Assembly (NCBI GenBank): GCA_949286295.1
Contig: CASECK010000061.1
Span: forward strand, 1 to 12,965
Direction: 5' to 3'
DNA length: 12,965 nucleotides
Source of the DNA: an uncultured bacterium
GTDB lineage: Bacteria > Bacillota > Clostridia > Oscillospirales > Oscillospiraceae
The stretch's first letter is position 1. The number at the start of each line of letters is the position of its first letter. Both the position numbers and the translations under genes were made by a program. This document shows positions 12,298-12,965 of this stretch, in pieces. Below the pieces are notes generated by a model. That model had not been told where the DNA came from and made no database searches. It worked only from the letters and a program-made list of their open reading frames with translations.

Positions 12298-12326
12298 TTG
12301 ACCTGTCGGGGGGAAGATGGCATAAT
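12298..12326 (+). promoter_or_regulatory. Sigma-A promoter of thrC
   Basis: TTGACC (12298-12303) and CATAAT (12321-12326) are spaced by 17 bp. The leader would run from about 12333 to 12390. It holds a small hairpin, GGGCG (12345-12349) with CGCCC (12357-12361), but neither a leader peptide rich in Thr/Ile codons nor room for a T-box, so no amino-acid attenuation is evident. Confidence 0.75.
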
Positions 12327-12390
12327 TTGAATATCGGCATGACAGGGCGCCGGTGTCGCCCAATACAGTTTTGAGATGGGAAGGATCGCC

Positions 12391-12965
12391 ATGCAGTATA
12401 CCAGCACCAGAGATTTGCAGTTTAAATGCTCCGCCTCCCAGGCCATCACCCAGGGCCTGGCCAGAGACGGCGGGCTGCTGACTCCCTTTTATATCCCCAA
12501 GCTGCCGGGCAAGGCGCTGGAGGACATGACGTCCATGGCCTACCAGCAGCGGGCGGTGTACATCATGAAGCAGTTTTTAGAGGAGTTCTCCGTTAAGGAA
12601 CTCACCGCCTTTGCCAACGCCGCCTACGGCCCGGCCAAGTTCGACACCCCCGCCGTGGCCCCGGTGCGCACCGTGGACGGGAACACCCACTGCCTGGAGC
12701 TGTGGCACGGCCCCACCTGCGCGTTTAAGGACATGGCCCTGCAGATGCTGCCCCATCTGCTGACCGCTTCCCTGTCCAAGACCGAGGAGGAAAAGACGGT
12801 GTGCATCTTGGTGGCCACCTCCGGGGACACCGGCAAGGGGGCGCTGGAGGGCTTCCGGGATGTGCCCCGCACCAAAATTCTGGTGTTCTACCCCAAGGAC
12901 GGGGTGTCCCAGGTCCAGCAGCTTCAGATGGTCACCCAGGAGGGGGAGAACGTGGGCGTGGCCGC
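12391..12965 (+). CDS. thrC: Threonine synthase, 5' part (cut by window end)
   Basis: ThrC converts O-phosphohomoserine to threonine with pyridoxal phosphate. The first 191 codons are present and the frame is open at the window edge. The start MQYTSTRDLQFKCSASQAITQGLARDGGLLTP is the typical N-terminus of the E. coli/yeast-type class. The PLP-binding lysine is in LWHGPTCAFKDMALQ (Lys113). The phosphate-binding segment VATSGDTGKGALEGF (141-155) and VFYPKDGVSQVQQLQM match the fold. The ATG at 12391 follows GGGAAGGA (12378-12385) at 5 bp. It has its own promoter and is separate from the rnhB operon. About 300 further residues would be expected beyond the window, so integrity cannot be judged. Confidence 0.95.
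   Translation, partial: MQYTSTRDLQFKCSASQAITQGLARDGGLLTPFYIPKLPGKALEDMTSMAYQQRAVYIMKQFLEEFSVKELTAFANAAYGPAKFDTPAVAPVRTVDGNTHCLELWHGPTCAFKDMALQMLPHLLTASLSKTEEEKTVCILVATSGDTGKGALEGFRDVPRTKILVFYPKDGVSQVQQLQMVTQEGENVGVA

Noticed and set aside
12333..12390. T-box or leader-peptide attenuator for threonine synthase
   Set aside because: The leader is only about 58 nt, with one small hairpin, no T-box sequence and no Thr-rich leader peptide.

Overview
The window is GC-rich and densely packed, and every supported gene reads on the + strand. Gene content and order (ruvA/ruvB, glmM, a SigH-like sigma factor, trmK with a Nif3 protein, rplS-rbgA-rnhB-yraN) point to a Gram-positive Clostridia genome. The high GC, the DUF6054-type and DUF1858-type proteins and the zinc-ribbon protein fit the Oscillospiraceae (Flavonifractor/Lawsonibacter-like). 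The lineage is inferred from gene content and style only, since no marker RNA is present. I see no CRISPR array, transposase, phage gene, tRNA or rRNA.

Layout. (1) 17-3477: ruvA, a small DUF6054-type gene, ruvB and glmM, tightly spaced and probably one transcript: Holliday-junction branch migration plus the cell-wall precursor enzyme GlmM. (2) 3523-4579: a SigH-like sigma factor with a near-consensus promoter sitting on its own 5' end, then a small double zinc-ribbon protein closed by a strong terminator. (3) 4597-5641: a structured intergenic element, a membrane-anchored XRE-type regulator with a 28-bp perfect palindrome in its linker, and a promoter-gene-terminator unit for a DUF1858 redox-disulfide protein. 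(4) 5654-9447: an operon starting with an Fe-S flavoprotein-like reductase, then trmK, a Nif3-family protein and a 551-residue membrane protein, joined by 4-13 bp overlaps. (5) 9457-12274: rplS with its own promoter and a hairpin-bearing leader, then rbgA, a four-helix membrane protein, rnhB and yraN. This is the conserved Bacillota ribosome/RNase HII cluster with one extra gene. (6) 12298 to the end: a promoter and the 5' part of threonine synthase, cut by the window edge.

Most of this is housekeeping. The parts worth a second look are the genes of unknown function inside conserved operons (DUF6054-type in ruvAB, the membrane protein in rbgA-rnhB, the large membrane protein after nif3), the GRG-to-GAG change in RNase HII, the promoter/start-codon conflict of the sigma gene, and two strong inverted-repeat structures at the XRE regulator. 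I did not find a convincing new multi-gene defence or mobile system.
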